Origin: Apostichopus japonicus
Lineage: Eukaryota; Echinodermata; Holothuroidea; Aspidochirotida; Stichopodidae
DNA length: 64,000 nt
NCBI RefSeq assembly: GCF_037975245.1
Contig: NC_092563.1
Coordinates: forward strand, 15,260,094-15,324,093
Reading direction: 5' to 3'
Both the position numbers and the translations under genes were made by a program. This document shows positions 25,211-39,110 of the stretch, piece by piece. Position 1 is the stretch's first letter, and each line of letters starts with the position of its first letter. Below the pieces are notes generated by a model. It did no database searches. It was given only the letters and a program-made list of their open reading frames with translations, and was not told the DNA's origin.

Positions 25211-28200
25211 AAGCTTTAATTGATTAATATGGATTATTGCAATTTGGTTTTTATAAATTGCGTTTATGTAGTCGTTATTATGTTATATCATGAATTATTT
25301 TTCAAGTCCCAAGAAGACAAAGTGAGATTCTTTCAAGTTTCTATACATATTATAGCGATCATACAAGGTAGCAGTCCGTAAAATGTTTCCTTGCAGCTAG
25401 GCTCGCCATTTCTGCCAAACACACATTAAGCCTTCCAAAAATATACATTTAGCCTTGATGTTATGGAAAGTAATGGCAATAAAGCACTGTAAGGGTTGTA
25501 GTTTTATGTCTCTCACATATCAATTCCTTAGCGCTCTTCATTGTGCAGCGGTGGAGAGTAACGACAGTTACTACCCACAGCCCTCGTTGACTTACTGTTA
25601 GGCCATGTTTTTCTTCACTGATAACAGTTCTTTCCTCATTTCATTACACTTTGTCTAAAACATCTTTAGAAAGGTGGAATAAATCTCTTCATATCTCTGT
25701 TGTTTCCTAGTTTCTATTTAGCATGGCACAATCGGACTTTGGGGGTTAAAAAATGTAAAAATACGTAACTTTTGAAAACCAAAAGTCACACGTAAAACAC
25801 ACATGGCAACATGTAGCGTCGTGTGGCTTTTGAAACTCCCATTTTTGAAAGTTCAATTGCGTCACTATAACACTGGCCCTCCTCTTTGTCTAAATTGAAT
25901 GTGCATTACAAATGAGTGACAGATTCTGTACATATAAAAATTATTGTGATTGGTTCAAGTTTTCAATCGGACCTAGGGGTAACAAATGAGAGTCTTCGTT
26001 AGAAAATATCGACCTTCTAGCCCAACCTCGAGAGACGCTATTGAAGACGCCCACGTGGTAGCGCCTAGTATAGGGGACTGTAACTACGCACTGTTTAATC
26101 GTTTATGTGTAATTGTATTAAAATTTGTTATTGTACTGTTAAGAACTCAAAATTAGTTTAAAAACACATTTATTGGTAGTTTTTTCACCCAAATTCCCAT
26201 ATACATTGAGAATGCAATAGTTTGCGTCACAGCAATATAAAAAAAACCCGCAACAGAATGGATCAGTCCAATCTTCCTGACCGCGTTGATCCACAGCGCT
26301 CACGTATGGGAGCGATGAGTCACACTTAATCCTTCAAAGAGCTTATATTGCAGTACTTTTTAGTGTCGTTTTGGGGGGTGAAGGAATTGATATGAATTGA
26401 CAGACGCCAAAACGTAAGGAATAAGAAAAATAAAAAATAAAACATTTCACCTTTCATAGATGAGACACAATACTTTTGTTTGAAAAATTTAGGGGTAGAT
26501 CTCATCTTTCTTATCAGGCCCTGGAGAAAAAGGAGATTTGTTTAGTGCCTGGGGAATTTGTTGAATTTTTATTGAATTTTCCATGTTTTATTTGAGCTTC
26601 AAACATAGCCATTGTTTGGACATTTTAAGTCTACTATTTGAAGTACCATTAATATAGTGATATTTATCACAGTCAAATCTGAAATCCATGGAACATGGAA
26701 ATATTGTATGGCTTTCTTTAAGGATTGATTTTCATTCCATATTGTATGCATTATACTAAGAATTTTATGTGCATTTCATCCCTTTAATGGAACCCACTCC
26801 TTCTTTTTCCCATAACCTCCATACCCCCTCCACCCCCCCCCCCCTCCATTTGAACTTGCTGTGAATGATAAATCATCAGCAGTATGTTTCTCTACTCAAA
26901 GTTTTCAATCGCAATCTCTGTGACAAAATATTTTGGGTTAAAAATACTTTCCATAATTTTAAACAACGTAATAATAAAATTGAAAACGCAAAAATCCGCT
27001 TTAAAGACAACATGGATCACTGACTATTCACAACAACTTTTTCTTCCTCTATGCGGTGCAGAAATCATTTCTTCAAAGTCAGGAAAATATCTTCAAATTT
27101 GACAGAGCTAAAAACTGACTTGTTTACCCTACATGGTAGAATTTTCACTTTGTTACTAGTCATTGACGCTGTGACAGATGTTAATATCTCATCTCAAAAT
27201 CTTGTTTCCATTCTCTTATTTTCTCTCTTTCTTGTTTTGATGACAAGTATCGTAGACCTCAGTTAATCAGGTTAACCCTCTTCGAATAAACTGTTGTTGT
27301 CTGTTTGATTTGTTGCTATGGTGACACTTTAGGCAGTCAAAATAGAATAAACGGAAAAGAAAGTGCAGCATATATTATATTCTGCCATCATGTCAGCGTA
27401 TTGTGGGTTCGTTGTTTTCAGCCTGTAGAAAGCTTTGGCAGATTTGTATGTTGGCAGTAATATAGGCAAGAAAAGCTTGTTGGAACACCATCCACTATTG
27501 TTTATCAGTCTCGGGGGAGTAGAGTTTCTTCGTAATAGATCGCTAGATTGGCTGGTTGATTTTGTCTTGTAGTACCTGCTAGTATATGCTAAAGCAGTGT
27601 GCAAACACATGAGAAGAATATTAAACAATAAAACAGAGAGAATACCAAAAATAAAAAGTAATGATAGTAACTTAATGAATATGTCAACAGTTGGTTACAT
27701 TTCTTTTGAAGCAAACTGAAAATCTGAGGAAGCAAGCACGGGTTTGATTTGAAACTAATACTTTGAGCTGACGAGGTTTGAGTTGATTACCCTACCCTCC
27801 TCTTATCCCTCCCCTACCCCTTGAACCCCCCATCCTTTTAATAACCCCCACACCCCTTTAATATCCATCCCCTTCCCCCGTCCTTTTTAATCATTTTGTT
27901 TTCAATAACAAATCTGTCATGTCTTTTTTTTTTCCTTTTTTCGGCATGGTTTCTTATTTTGCACAGGTGCAAGACATCTACTAACAGGGATAAATTTCTC
28001 ATTTGACAACAGTAAGAGTGATTTCATAATGTTATGTCCTTGCTTGGTGTTATGTTTCTCTCTCTCCATCCCTTTCTCTCTTCCTTTCCTTCCTGCCTCT
28101 CTCTCACTCCTTTCTCATAGATATATATCTTTCTATTGCACAGCCACCTGCAGCACCACGTAGCTGATCCATAATTCCTCTTATATTATATTTACATGGC

Positions 28201-29293
28201 AGGGTACTACATAGGCCCTTCAAGTAGTGGTATAAAAGTGAGCACTATTAACGATATCATATCAACGATACTGTACGTGGCTCAATGTCGCCTGCTGCTA
28301 CCAAAAACAGAAAGTTTATTTTTTATAGCACATATCTTGTAGCCATCTTATTTGCTTTTTTTTTTTTTGGAAAACCGTCACGTTGATTAGGTGATCTCTT
28401 AAATGCACCTCACTATTACTTCACGCTAAAAAAATGTTTCTTTTTTTGTTTTCTTCACTCGTTTTGGACTTTCTTGATATGTATACATTTAGTTTTTTCT
28501 TCTTTTCATATTGCAAAAGGGTCTTTATGACAGCATGTGTTGTTTGCATATGTAGAGCTATAATATATAGTGTTAATTAATGTAGTAATTATTATTCTAT
28601 CCTTATATGTAATCACCTTACAAAGGGTATATCAGAGTAACAGTTATCTTTATTGGGGAAGGGGAGGGGGGGATGTGGGAGGCCAGGGAGGAGGGGTGGA
28701 AGGTGGATGGGAGTGATAGCTATACTGCCTGTTGGGATGTAGGAATTCTTGGAGGCACCTACCCGAGTCTGTTGTTGAAGGAACCCATGAAAGAGGCACT
28801 GTGGACATTATTCATAGCTTTAATATGGTGAAGATAAGTGTGCTGTATATAGTATGAGATGGTAGGGTGGGATCGATGGGGTCCCCCTGGAGGTAATCGT
28901 GGGTTTTAGTGTATGGGATTATGCTATGGTAGATTGCGGTGGCTGGCGGTACTGGCTATTGCAAGGTTGGTATGTATCTAAATACAGAATTTACCTGTCT
29001 TTCTTTTGGTCAATCATACTCAGTCACCTTGTTCTCTTTCTAGCTAGATCTCTCTCAGCACAATTTTGTTTTATATTCCTCCTACCCTGTAGAATTGTTT
29101 TGTTTTGAGATGTTTGAGGTCGTTTTGATGTAAGAAGAAAGAAGGTAGTGTTATATATATATAAATCAAAAGTATTAAGTAAAAGTTAAAGGCACATTTT
29201 GTTGACACAGATTTGTTTCGTATATAGATGGACAAGTCCACCTACACTCCTCAGTCTCATAATGTACACTGATCAAGAGTATCCTACCCTTAT

Positions 29294-29404
29294 ACAATAA
29301 TATACGTACGTGAAAGGGTTGGAAGTGCGTTGTACACTTGACATACACAATAATATACGTACAGTACGTGAAAGAGTTGGAAGTGCGTTGCACGCTTGAC
29401 ATAT
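29294..29404. repeat. Tandem duplication, ~55-bp unit
   Basis: ACAATAATATACGTAC followed by CGTGAAAG and GTTGGAAGTGCGTTG occurs at 29294-29346 and again at 29347-29404. The second copy has five extra bases (AGTAC). Confidence 0.85.
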
Positions 29405-29678
29405 GAAACATGAAACAGTTCCTACGTGCAGATGCCGCCAAGATGCGCAACCTGCTGGCTAAAAGAGCACTTCAAACAGTCAGAATACGCACTTCTGGTT
29501 AGAAAGATGCACAAATACGTAAAATTGTGGCTAGAACTATACAATGTCAAAAGGTTAAGCAGGATGTAGATGGACTTGTCCATTTATATGAAATATATTT
29601 GTATCTTTAAAGTGTGCTTTTAAATTTGACTGTATAATTTTGATTTATTACCTGCTCCCTTTGGTTGAGCAGTGAAGG

Positions 29679-29679
<1 letters not shown>

Positions 29680-29747
<68 letters not shown>

Positions 29748-29769
29748 TATATATATATATATATATATA
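29680..29769. repeat. (TA)n microsatellite
   Basis: About 90 bp of TA repeat with one GATA interruption. Confidence 0.92.
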
Positions 29770-30834
29770 GATTAGGCTTTTATGTACTATATATTTTATC
29801 TTTTCCTTTATGGTCAGGTATGGATTTGAGTGATATTCCACAAAAAAACGATGTAACTCACCTCATTCTTCATCAGAAATAGTGCCCCCCCCCCCCATGC
29901 CCTCTTATGTCATGAACATAACTTATATTTCAGACTTTTTACCAGAGATAATATATGACTGTATCTGCATACCACCTTTCCTAACTGACCACATTTCAGA
30001 CTTACGAGTATTAAATTTGAAATTTGAAATGAAATATGACACTGTTACCGTATATCATCCAAACACTGCAGATATAAATTATACACAAAGAGTCAGGAAG
30101 TTGTATCTAATATTACAACTAAATTTGAGGAGACAATTACTGCGTGGTTGCATGCTCGTGACAAATAATTACCTGATAACAGTCACTAATTGGCTGCCAT
30201 CACAGGCTTAAATTAGCTACCTTTTGGCTTTGTGTTCTTCATAATCTCTCAAACCATCAGTGTCTTTCTTTGCACAGTTTTGTTATTAATCTCAAACTGT
30301 ATAATGGAAGCAGTTTTTAATTATACTTCAGAACTTTTGTCTCATGTATCTTTTAATACCTCTTTAATATATCTTCACAATTATCAGTCAGTCTCACCAC
30401 AGTGTTAAGAGGCTTGGCTCTATAGATGTATGAGTTCTGTCTAAATCATAGGATCTTTAGCCACTTGCATGCTTAAGAAATGTCAGTGCATAAAATATTT
30501 ACTGGCGATTATGAAGAACACAGAGCCAAATTTCCACCCTGCGTTTGCCTTGAATTATCAAATAGCAACATTAATTTTGCAATGACAGATAAAATTCATG
30601 TGCCTTGTTTTTGTTGTTCTAATGGCAAACAGCATAATTCACTGGCATTTAGCCAGAAAACCACCTGAATATGAATCCTGCTTTGTCACAGTTGCAAATT
30701 TTCAATGAATTATATGGTATCAAACTCTAAGGAAATCCAACACCACCTGTCTCTCATAAGAAATAGTCAGTATCTGGTAAATACATTGTGTTTCCATTGC
30801 AAAGGTCTCATACATACGTGTTCCAGTTAAACCA

Positions 30835-32190
30835 TGTGGGGCTGTTGTAGCTAGCAGTTGCCATTGAACTGTGTGTGGCTGGTATAGTCAACAGTTGCCA
30901 TTGGACTATGTGGCAAATGCAGCCAACAGTTGCCTTTAAGTTGGGTGTGGCAGGTGTAGTCAGCACATGCTATTGTATGTGTGTGGTGGTGTAGTAAACA
31001 GTTGTCATTTGACCGTGTGGCCGATGTAGTCAACAGTTGCCATTAAACTGGCTGGTGTAGTCAAGTTGCCATTGGACTATGTGGCAAATGCAGCCAACAG
31101 TTGCCTTTAAGTTGGGTGTGGCAGGTGTAGTCAGCACATGCTATTGTATGTGTGTGGTGGTGTAGTAAACAGTTGTCATTTGACCGTGTGGCCGATGTAG
31201 TCAACAGTTGCCATTAAACTGGCTGGTGTAGTCAAGTTGCCATTGGAATGTTTGTGGCAGATGTAGTCAGCAGTTGCCATAAAATTGTGTGGATTGTGTA
31301 GTCAACAGTTGCCATTGGAATGTGTGTGGAAGGTTTAGTCAGCAGTTGCCATTAAACTGTGGCTGGTGAAGTCAAGTTGCCATTGGAATGTTTGTGGCAG
31401 GTGTAGTCAGCAGTTGCCATTGGAATGTGTGTGGCTGGTGTATTTTACATGCCCGAGGATCGGTCTGATACAAACGTCTTGGACATTTTTCCAAAGAGGG
31501 GCGTGAACTTATGCAAACCACAAAATCTTTATTCATATTATTATTACAAAATTGCGTATCATGTGAGATCATGTTTCTTCCACAGCAATTAGCAACCGTC
31601 TCGCAGTGTACAAAGCAATCTAAGACTAAGTGATTGTTCACTGCGGGAGGCAGGGCTTGAATAACCTGATTGGCTTCTTCACTTTTACGTAGCAAATCTG
31701 CCAAAATCAAAAAGAAACATAAGATAGATTGTGAGAAATGTGCAAGACCCTACAGTAGTATCAATCGAAAGCGTTGCAGCAGGCGGTCTCTGGGCAGTAC
31801 AGCAAATAGATACGGGAAATAGCTTTGTGAAAAAGCTAGGTACACTAGGCTGTTCATACTAGGTTCTTAACAAGACTACAGGTGCCATTGAATGTGTGTG
31901 GCAGGTATAGTCAGCAGTTGCCATTGGACTGTTTGTGGCAGGTGTAGTCAGCAATTGCCATTGAACTGTCTGTGGCTGCATGGTTTAGTCAACTGTTGCC
32001 TTTGAATTGAGTGCGGCTTTTTGTTAGCCAACAATTGCCTTTAACTGTGTTGCAAGTGAAGTCAACAGTCTGTGTCTAGCTGGTGTAGCCACCTGTTGCA
32101 TTGAATTATGTGTTGCAGGTGTATCGTCAACAGTTGCCTGTAAACTGTGTGTATGGCTGATGTAGTCAACAGTAATTGGCATTGGATATA
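30835..32190. repeat. Interrupted minisatellite, ~35-bp unit with a 171-bp higher-order duplication
   Basis: The array is made of variants of TGTGTGGCAGGTGTAGTCAG plus CAGTTGCCATTGGA. Within it, 30894-31064 and 31065-31235 are identical to the eye over 171 bp. The array is interrupted from about 31445 to 31878 by unique sequence and then resumes. Open frames across it are by-products of the repeat. Confidence 0.88.
31445..31697 (-). other. Exon-like open frame inside the minisatellite interruption
   Basis: On the minus strand a strong acceptor (TTTTTGATTTTGGCAG) ends at 31698. An open frame follows that is Cys-rich: LDCFVHCETVANCCG, then further Cys residues to ITDP-like sequence near 31450. 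It then runs into the minisatellite. I do not recognise the family and see no convincing donor or stop before the repeat. It could be a fragment of an inserted gene or chance. Confidence 0.25.
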
Positions 32191-35100
32191 AATTAATTAG
32201 AAATCTTTATGCTGAGATGATGATTGACAGTATTCATATACAAATCATTCAGGAATTTTCCCTACAAAGTATTGTGACTAAATAACAAATTTTTAGCGTT
32301 CCAAAATTTTGTCTTCAATACATAAAAAAAAATGCAAAATGTACCAATTTCTCTTGAATAGTTTACTACCTTCTTCCTTTCTCTATTTTAAATTTTAATT
32401 ACTGAAAGGTGTATATACACCACTTCAGTATTCACTCATCCAATACTAAAGCTGAATGCTATAAATGTGCATACAAAGATGTAAGATTTATACATCTTGC
32501 ATCTTTGATGAGTCATCGTGATGCTAAAACGAACGACTGCTGAGCACTGTAAATCCAGCCGAATGCCGCAAAGACGGCTTCCTTTTAAAACAGCCAAAGC
32601 AGACAAGAAGCTGGAGGTTGTTGCAAAGTGTCTTTGAATAATTCATGAATCTCATTTAATTTTAACATTTCTGAATGTGACAGTAAACACAGTATTCAAT
32701 GTGGCGTACTTTCAGCCATCACAGAAGACAATTTGTGGAAATAATGTCGTTAGTCAAAGATATGGGAATTATCAACTCGTACAGTTTTTAGAGCGGTAAA
32801 TTTAATCTTTTATTCTTCCAAAAACGTTTGATTTGTGTTGGATGAAATAAATAATTGCTGGTCGAGAAAAGGTCCATTCATACCATATGTATAGTAATAT
32901 TTCTCTGAGAAAAAGCTCTGGCAGTAAAGATGAATTAATGAAAAGTTTAATACAAATGAACACTTCCTCTAAAATTCCATTCTATCAGGAAAATAAAAAT
33001 GTCCACACAATGCACTCGCCTCTTCTGGGCACCAGGGCTTTTGTATGCTTTTACCATTTGCTATGGTGATGATGGCACAGTCAAATTCATTGACTTCAGT
33101 TAATGTTACTATAACTGGCCCGATTAATGGCTAAACCGACGAGCCCAGACCTAATCAGCAATGTCAATCCATCGTATTTGAAACTGATCCAAATTTGTTT
33201 TTTTTTTCCTTGATGAAGTAACAACAGAGCACCCATGGATGATTTCAATGACACTTTTGAAATGCATTGCAAACAGTTTCACTTGAGGCCATGTTTTCAC
33301 ATTTTTTAGGGTGGGGGGGGGGGGGAGGTTTGTTCCGATTAGCTAGAACTCAGTGGTCACATAATTTGTTAATACCATTGTGAGGCTCTTAGAATTTGTT
33401 GAAGTTGATACTATCTAATGAGAGTCATATAAACAAAAGGATCAAACAATCTGCAAATGTCCTTCCTAAATATTCATTTGATTCAAGAATCGACTCACTT
33501 TCCATTAAAAAAAAATAATAATAATAATAAAATGGGAAAATAAAAAACAAAAATAAAATACAAAAAAAACTAATAAAAAAATAAGAGAAAATATGAGGAA
33601 GGATAGATGTTATAGAAAACATTCCTGCTTTACAAGTTTCACAATTTTTATCTCAGTTTCTCTAAATTTTCTCGCTTTTGTCGTGTTTGGAACGGGGGGT
33701 GGGTGTTGGGAAATGTGAAGTCGCATGTAACATAGAGTAGCAAACAGTAGCCAGCTTGTTGCGATATAAGATTCTTTCCATACAGTGACATCATGCCGCC
33801 GTTGTTTTTGTAACTTGCACCTCCTCCTCTCAGCATACGATAAATCTTGCATGCTGGTCGGCCTCCAGAGGGGATCATAAGCGATGTAAATCTAAAAATG
33901 TGGAGAGAAAAAAAAGGCCTTTTTCGGGGTGAACATTGTCATTTTTTATGGAAGATTGTAATTCTTGTCAGATACGCTTTACCGGTGGAGGAGGTATACT
34001 TTGCTCGTAGACACTCCAAGGCATCTTTGGTCGTCATCGTCATCAAAGACGGGGATGAATGAGAGATAATTCTGGCTGAAGTGTTCTCCTTGAGACAGAC
34101 GGATGTTTAAAGAGGCTCTTTAGTACAGTATATATGGCAAGCATCGATCATTAAGGCCAGATATGTTGAATATCTTTACCCACGCACGCATTAATGTGAA
34201 TTTGGCTTATGGCGTTTTAAGATAGGGAGAGGGGGCGGAGAGGGAGGGGGAGGGGGGGTTGAAGATTAGAGAAAGAGAAGAGGCTGTTTTAACTTTGTTT
34301 ATGTGCATGATAGTGAACAGGTTTCCATAAGTAATGATTTGGTGATTTAAAATTGAATAAATTAGGCTTATAGTGAATAATAATAACAGCAATAAAGATA
34401 AATATAGTAGGCATATTTCAATATCAACGGGTATAAGGGCATATTTATTGGACGCTGAGGTCACGGCTTTTAGGGAATTTATATTTTTTTTCATTTTTAC
34501 ATTAACAATAGGAATATCAGTTCACACAAACAATGGAGGTGTGCTCCATTGAGAGCAAGTTTAAGCCATATGGCAACATTAACAGTGGGGGCACCGGCCT
34601 AGCTAATCGGGAGGTTTGTCCCCCCCCCCCCCCCCCAGTAGCGATGCCACTGAACATTAAGCTCCAAATTTACAAAAACAAAAAAAGAAAAAAGTCTGGA
34701 TGGAACATGAAGGAGGTTAATATTCATCAGTCTATCAGTTTAATTAATGAACCTCAGATGTTTCAGATGGTTATTTTTCAAAACTTAGAAACTGGTTTAG
34801 CTAAACAACACATGGACTGATCGCTATGTGTTTTAACGTCTGCAAATGCATCAAACCTAATTTTTTCATCCTAACAAGGCAGCTTTCAGACTTGATTGTT
34901 TGTTTTTGGATAGTAAAAGCCCTTAAAAGTGAGGGTCATTAGCCTAAAGCAAGTCCTGTTTCATATCAAACAGTGGAATCAATTAAGAAGAAAAATATTG
35001 AATGTACCTAATTGATTTATAATGGCTGGTAACAAACATTACAAAAAGATGATCAGGCTATGACATGTTGAGGATCACATTAAAATTCATGTATAACTTG

Positions 35101-35561
35101 CTCATAAATGTATGTCTCATTCCATAAAATTGATTGATTTATAAATTAGTTTTTTTTATCTTGAGCAAGATTTGATTAACAAATTGCCATTATTATCAAG
35201 AAAAGCTCTATTAAGGTCTGCCAGATATTAAAGTGAAACAGACAAAAAAAATGTGCTGTTTGAACAAGTTACTCGTTTTCACTTGTAGAAGAACAATTTT
35301 ATGACATTTCCTAGTAATGAACAATTGGGGGGGGGGGTGGTCTTGTTGAGATGCATCAGAGAATTTCTTCAGCATTAATTTATAAATTATTTCCATAATA
35401 TTTGTCATGTTTTTTTAGTTTCTGTATTTTTCTGTATCAGCTAATTTGAGAACAAACAAACCACCGATATTAGTTTTTAGCATACCTGTATGTGCATGTG
35501 TATCCCACATCTTAGAGTCTGAGCATGAATGTTTAGCTTTTAGAATAAATTTATGTATATT

Positions 35562-35780
35562 AGATCCTCCTGCAAGCAGGAACTCACGAAGAAGCCTCAT
35601 TGGCTTATCAAAGCCGCAAGCTGACCAAAATCAGTCTCTTACATTCATATTTAACGTCCATGATTTTGAATTGTTAATTGTCAACAACTCTGTAACTGGA
35701 CGACATACATTAATCTGGGAGTGACTCGAACCGGGGACCTTATGATTGAAAGGCACCGGCGTTAACCACTGAGCTAAGAC
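35562..35780 (-). mobile_element. tRNA-derived SINE family A, reverse copy
   Basis: Minus-strand reading gives the A box TTAGCTCAGTGGTTAACGCC, the B box GGTTCGAGTC, then ATGGACGTTAAA, GGTCAGCTTGCGGCTT and GAGTTCCTGCTTGCAGG. It is collinear with 10262-10515 but diverged, so it is an older or different subfamily member. Confidence 0.85.
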
Positions 35781-36079
35781 TGAGCTAATACTCCAACACT
35801 CCGATAAATAAAAACTAATTCACTATGACACCTTTACTTAGTACTATTGCAGTATATGCTAGATTAGGATAGTTGCTGGAAATTAAAAAGACAGAATGCA
35901 TGACAAAATTATTTTCTGCTTCATAAAAATCTTACTCTCATTTACCTTATAATCACCCTTCATGAATATTCATCTAATGTGGATGGCCATGCAGCCAATT
36001 GGGACAATCTTTTCTATACTGTACTTTCATGTTCTGATTCAAAGCACCGTACTGACAGTATGAGTAGTATGAATATGTA

Positions 36080-36427
36080 GGAACTGTTTGTACTGTTAGT
36101 ACGAGTCCTTTGAAGCATGATATGGGAGGACAGTATAGAGTGCTATTAGCATTAGAATCAAAGGTTAGGAACTGTTCATACTGTCAGTACGAGTGCTTTG
36201 AAGCATGATATGGGAGGAGAGTATAGAGTGGTATTAGCATTAGAATCAGACAAAGGTTAAGAACTTAATTCTGCTAGTACGAGTGCTCTGAAGCATGATA
36301 TGGGAGGAGAGTATAGAGTGGTATTAGCATTAGAATCACACAAAGGTTAGGAACTGTCCATACTGTCAGTACAAGTGCTCTGAAGCATGATATGGGAGGA
36401 CAGTATAGAATGATATTAGCACTAGGA
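36080..36427. repeat. Tandem repeat, ~90-bp unit, about 3.9 copies
   Basis: Units start at 36080, 36168, 36260 and 36350; the last is partial. The shared core is GAAGCATGATATGGGAGGA followed by AGTATAGAGTG and ATTAGCATTAGAATCA. Confidence 0.9.
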
Positions 36428-37453
36428 AATTGTCAACCTGTTGAGCAGACAATTCCAAATGATAGCCATAATTGAGGAGGCTATTTGTAAATATATAGAA
36501 ACTATGTGTCACTTAACCTTCTGAATCTAAATAATTTGTCGGCGACTACAGCAGGTATTTATACCAAGTCCCAATTTCAAAGTATACATAATTGACATCC
36601 TAAAAGTCATTTTTTCCCCTCTGCCACTGTACGAAAATAGGTTACTCGATGGTTATTTCTGGCTTGAAGCTAACAAGCAGTAAAGTAGTAATTAATGCAA
36701 TTGCCGCTCCGGTTGTTGGTTGACCTTGGATTCTCGTGAAATACAAATATTGATGAGATTTGTAACGGGGAGTTACTGTTCAGAAGGTGGCAAGCACTTG
36801 ATAAATCCGTAATGTACTGCTATTACATTGACCTTCATACTCCAGCATATAGAGCAGTGTGTACTTATTACTTGTTGGATTTGAAAACTCATACAGGGCT
36901 GTGAATTCCACTCTATCTTGTCATTTTAAATATTACATTTGATTCAGAGTCAGGAAAGTTCCAAAAAGGTTGCAGATTTGGCAAGTTAGTTACGTTGATC
37001 GATTTTAGAATCACTGTTACCTGGTCAAATTTGGCCGATGGTGTTGAGATAATGTATAATATTTTTCTTCTCAATATGATTAAATTATTTCATTACCTTG
37101 CAATTGCTGTAAACAAGTCCAGATGGTGTGAGTTTATAAACGAGTCAGATGCAAAAACAATATTGAATAATAAGAAATAAATTAATAAAAATACAATAAT
37201 TTCCTTCCAAGGTCAAGGTGAAGATTAGGACATGTTGCAACAATGTTGACTTGAGAGAAATTAAAGCGCATTAATAACCGCTCCAGGTTAAGGTTGATCT
37301 GAGCCATTTCATAGGAAAATACTTTTAAAACCCAAATTAAAAGAAGGCTGTTGTGTGTACAGGTTTTAATGACCTTGAGTGAGGTGCTATCCTGACATTG
37401 CCTCATCCTTTTTGTTTTGTTTGATGGGTCTCATTATTTGATTGTATCCTCAG

Positions 37454-38472
37454 CTGAAAGCGATCAGAAGTTTGACCGGAAGAAGAGTTTCTTTGGGCGT
37501 CATATACCAGTCCTTGACCGTAAGCACCACACGAAGGGTACGGCCGTGCATGCAGCGGAGCCACCCGCCGCCACCTCCTCCCCCAGCGGAGGCAAGTTCG
37601 GCCATCAGCCTCACCACCAGGGTCACCACCAGGGTCACCAGCCGGATCGCTCTATCCAGGGTAACGGAGTATCCAACGAATGGGATGGCAGAGGGGTCAG
37701 TCCTATCGCCGAGTCCTCCATGAGGGAGTCGAGATCCGTCGGCAACCTCGACGGCACTCCACCCCCCAGGAGGAGGCCCGGTCCTCCTTCCAGGCAGATG
37801 AGTTATGGGTTTCAGTTGGAGAGCGGGGTGGTCGACGCCTCGCCCAGGATAGAACAGCAAGACAAACATTATCAAAGTTACGGCAGGGACAGGGACCGAG
37901 ACAGAGACCGAGAGTACAGCGATTACGACCGATTAGTCTACGACGATCTCCACAAGGATCGTTCGTTTGCTGAACTCACCCCCGATTCGGGGATAAGCAC
38001 GACGTCGGATAGCGAGAGGTTGCGAGGCGGCGGGGGGAGACCGTCCTTTCACAAGCAGAGGTCGTTAGGTAAGAGACAGTATTCCCTCCAGGATGAAGAT
38101 TACTACGGTCGACATCGTGATCCCCATCCCCACTACCAGGACGACTACCTCCGCGATAGAGACATGGACCGTTACTATGACGACGATAGCGAGCTGTATT
38201 CGAATCCCAGCTACGTCGATTCCACACACTTCGATGAAGAGGAGGAAGAGGAGGTCAGGAAACGGCAGCAGCAGAAACAGAAGAAGAAGAAGACGGTGGA
38301 TCCCCAGAACCAGTCCAAGTCGGATATTCCGCCGGGACATTACAGGAGCATCCAAGGATCCTTCCAGAAAGGTTACCGGATCAAGTACCTGCCAAAGACG
38401 GACAGCGTGGAGGAGGAGACCAAGGAGGATGTAACAGATGGAGATGGAGTCCTGGTAGGGAAGAAGAAACAG
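37454..38472 (+). CDS. JPH: Junctophilin, divergent-region exon (charged, His- and Arg/Asp-rich)
   Basis: A 1019-bp exon with acceptor ttgtatcctcag and donor CAG|GTATTA. The split first codon joins to Ala, then reads ESDQKFDRKKSFFGRH. The encoded ~340 residues are low-complexity and probably disordered. Features in order: a His/Gln-rich patch around 37600 (HQPHHQGHHQGHQ), a Pro/Arg patch near 37755 (PPPRRRPGPPSRQ), an Arg/Asp repeat near 37886 (GRDRDRDRDREYSDYD), a Tyr/Asp-rich stretch at 38090-38220, then EEEEEE (about 38240-38255) followed by a basic Gln/Lys run (RQQQKQKKKKTV). This corresponds to the divergent region before the membrane anchor, which differs most between junctophilins. The exon ends in phase 0. 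The high GC content and the absence of stops over 1 kb contrast with the AT-rich introns on both sides. Confidence 0.9.
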
Positions 38473-39110
38473 GTATTAGCACTTACTAGTACCAACTCAA
38501 AATGTTAACAAAGAAAATTGCTCTTGCATGACAGAAGGGCACGCAGTGAGAAAGATTGCATCGTGCCATGTCCTGCTCTCTCGACTGAAAATATAGTTTG
38601 GATCAAAACCAGAGTGGCATTAAGAAACTGTTGATTAAGAATTGTCCAAGCTGCAATTACATAACATTTGTATTCAAGTAAAGCTCTGAAAAGATTCCAA
38701 TTTTGAGTTAAAATGTTGAACTGGAAAGCCACCTGAAAGTGAAAGTTGTAATCTGTAAACCATTGCGAGCTTCTCCCATATTCATGGTCGCTTAAGCGTC
38801 GTAAAAATCACTGTCCCCATCATCATCAATAACTAAAGGGTCATCAGTTTTTGCTGCTGAAAAAGTTAACCATTCTTAAAATTCTGCAGTTATCTTCTTC
38901 TCCAAGTTGTGAGAAGGCATTCAAGGGGGTTAAAAATATTAATAAGGCTGATGGGTGTTTCGGTTGAGGTAAGGTACCCTGATTAAGACAGGAAACCAAG
39001 TACTTGACCGTACTTCACCTTTTCTTATCCTTCTACTACAAACTTTTGCCATTTTAAGTTATCATTTAAGTCATCTTTTCCTTTCTTTTTCTCATCCTCT
39101 CTCTGTCCAG

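Larger units (their letters stand above)
21144..37453 (+). other. Junctophilin large intron (16.3 kb)
   Basis: The intron starts with GTATGA and ends tatcctcag. It holds tandem repeats (21974-22260, 29294-29404, 30835-32190, 36080-36427), a reverse-oriented SINE (35562-35780), several (TA)n tracts and homopolymer-rich stretches. Small open frames in it have no recognisable domain. An unrecognised junctophilin exon would have to preserve phase 1 on both sides. Confidence 0.7.

Noticed and set aside
29882-30211. 109-codon open frame in the large intron
   Set aside because: Starts in a poly-C tract with Pro residues, shows no similarity to junctophilin or any family, and has no splice signals in the right phase.
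30851-31033. Repetitive Thr/His/Cys peptide on the minus strand
   Set aside because: Direct translation of the ~35-bp minisatellite.
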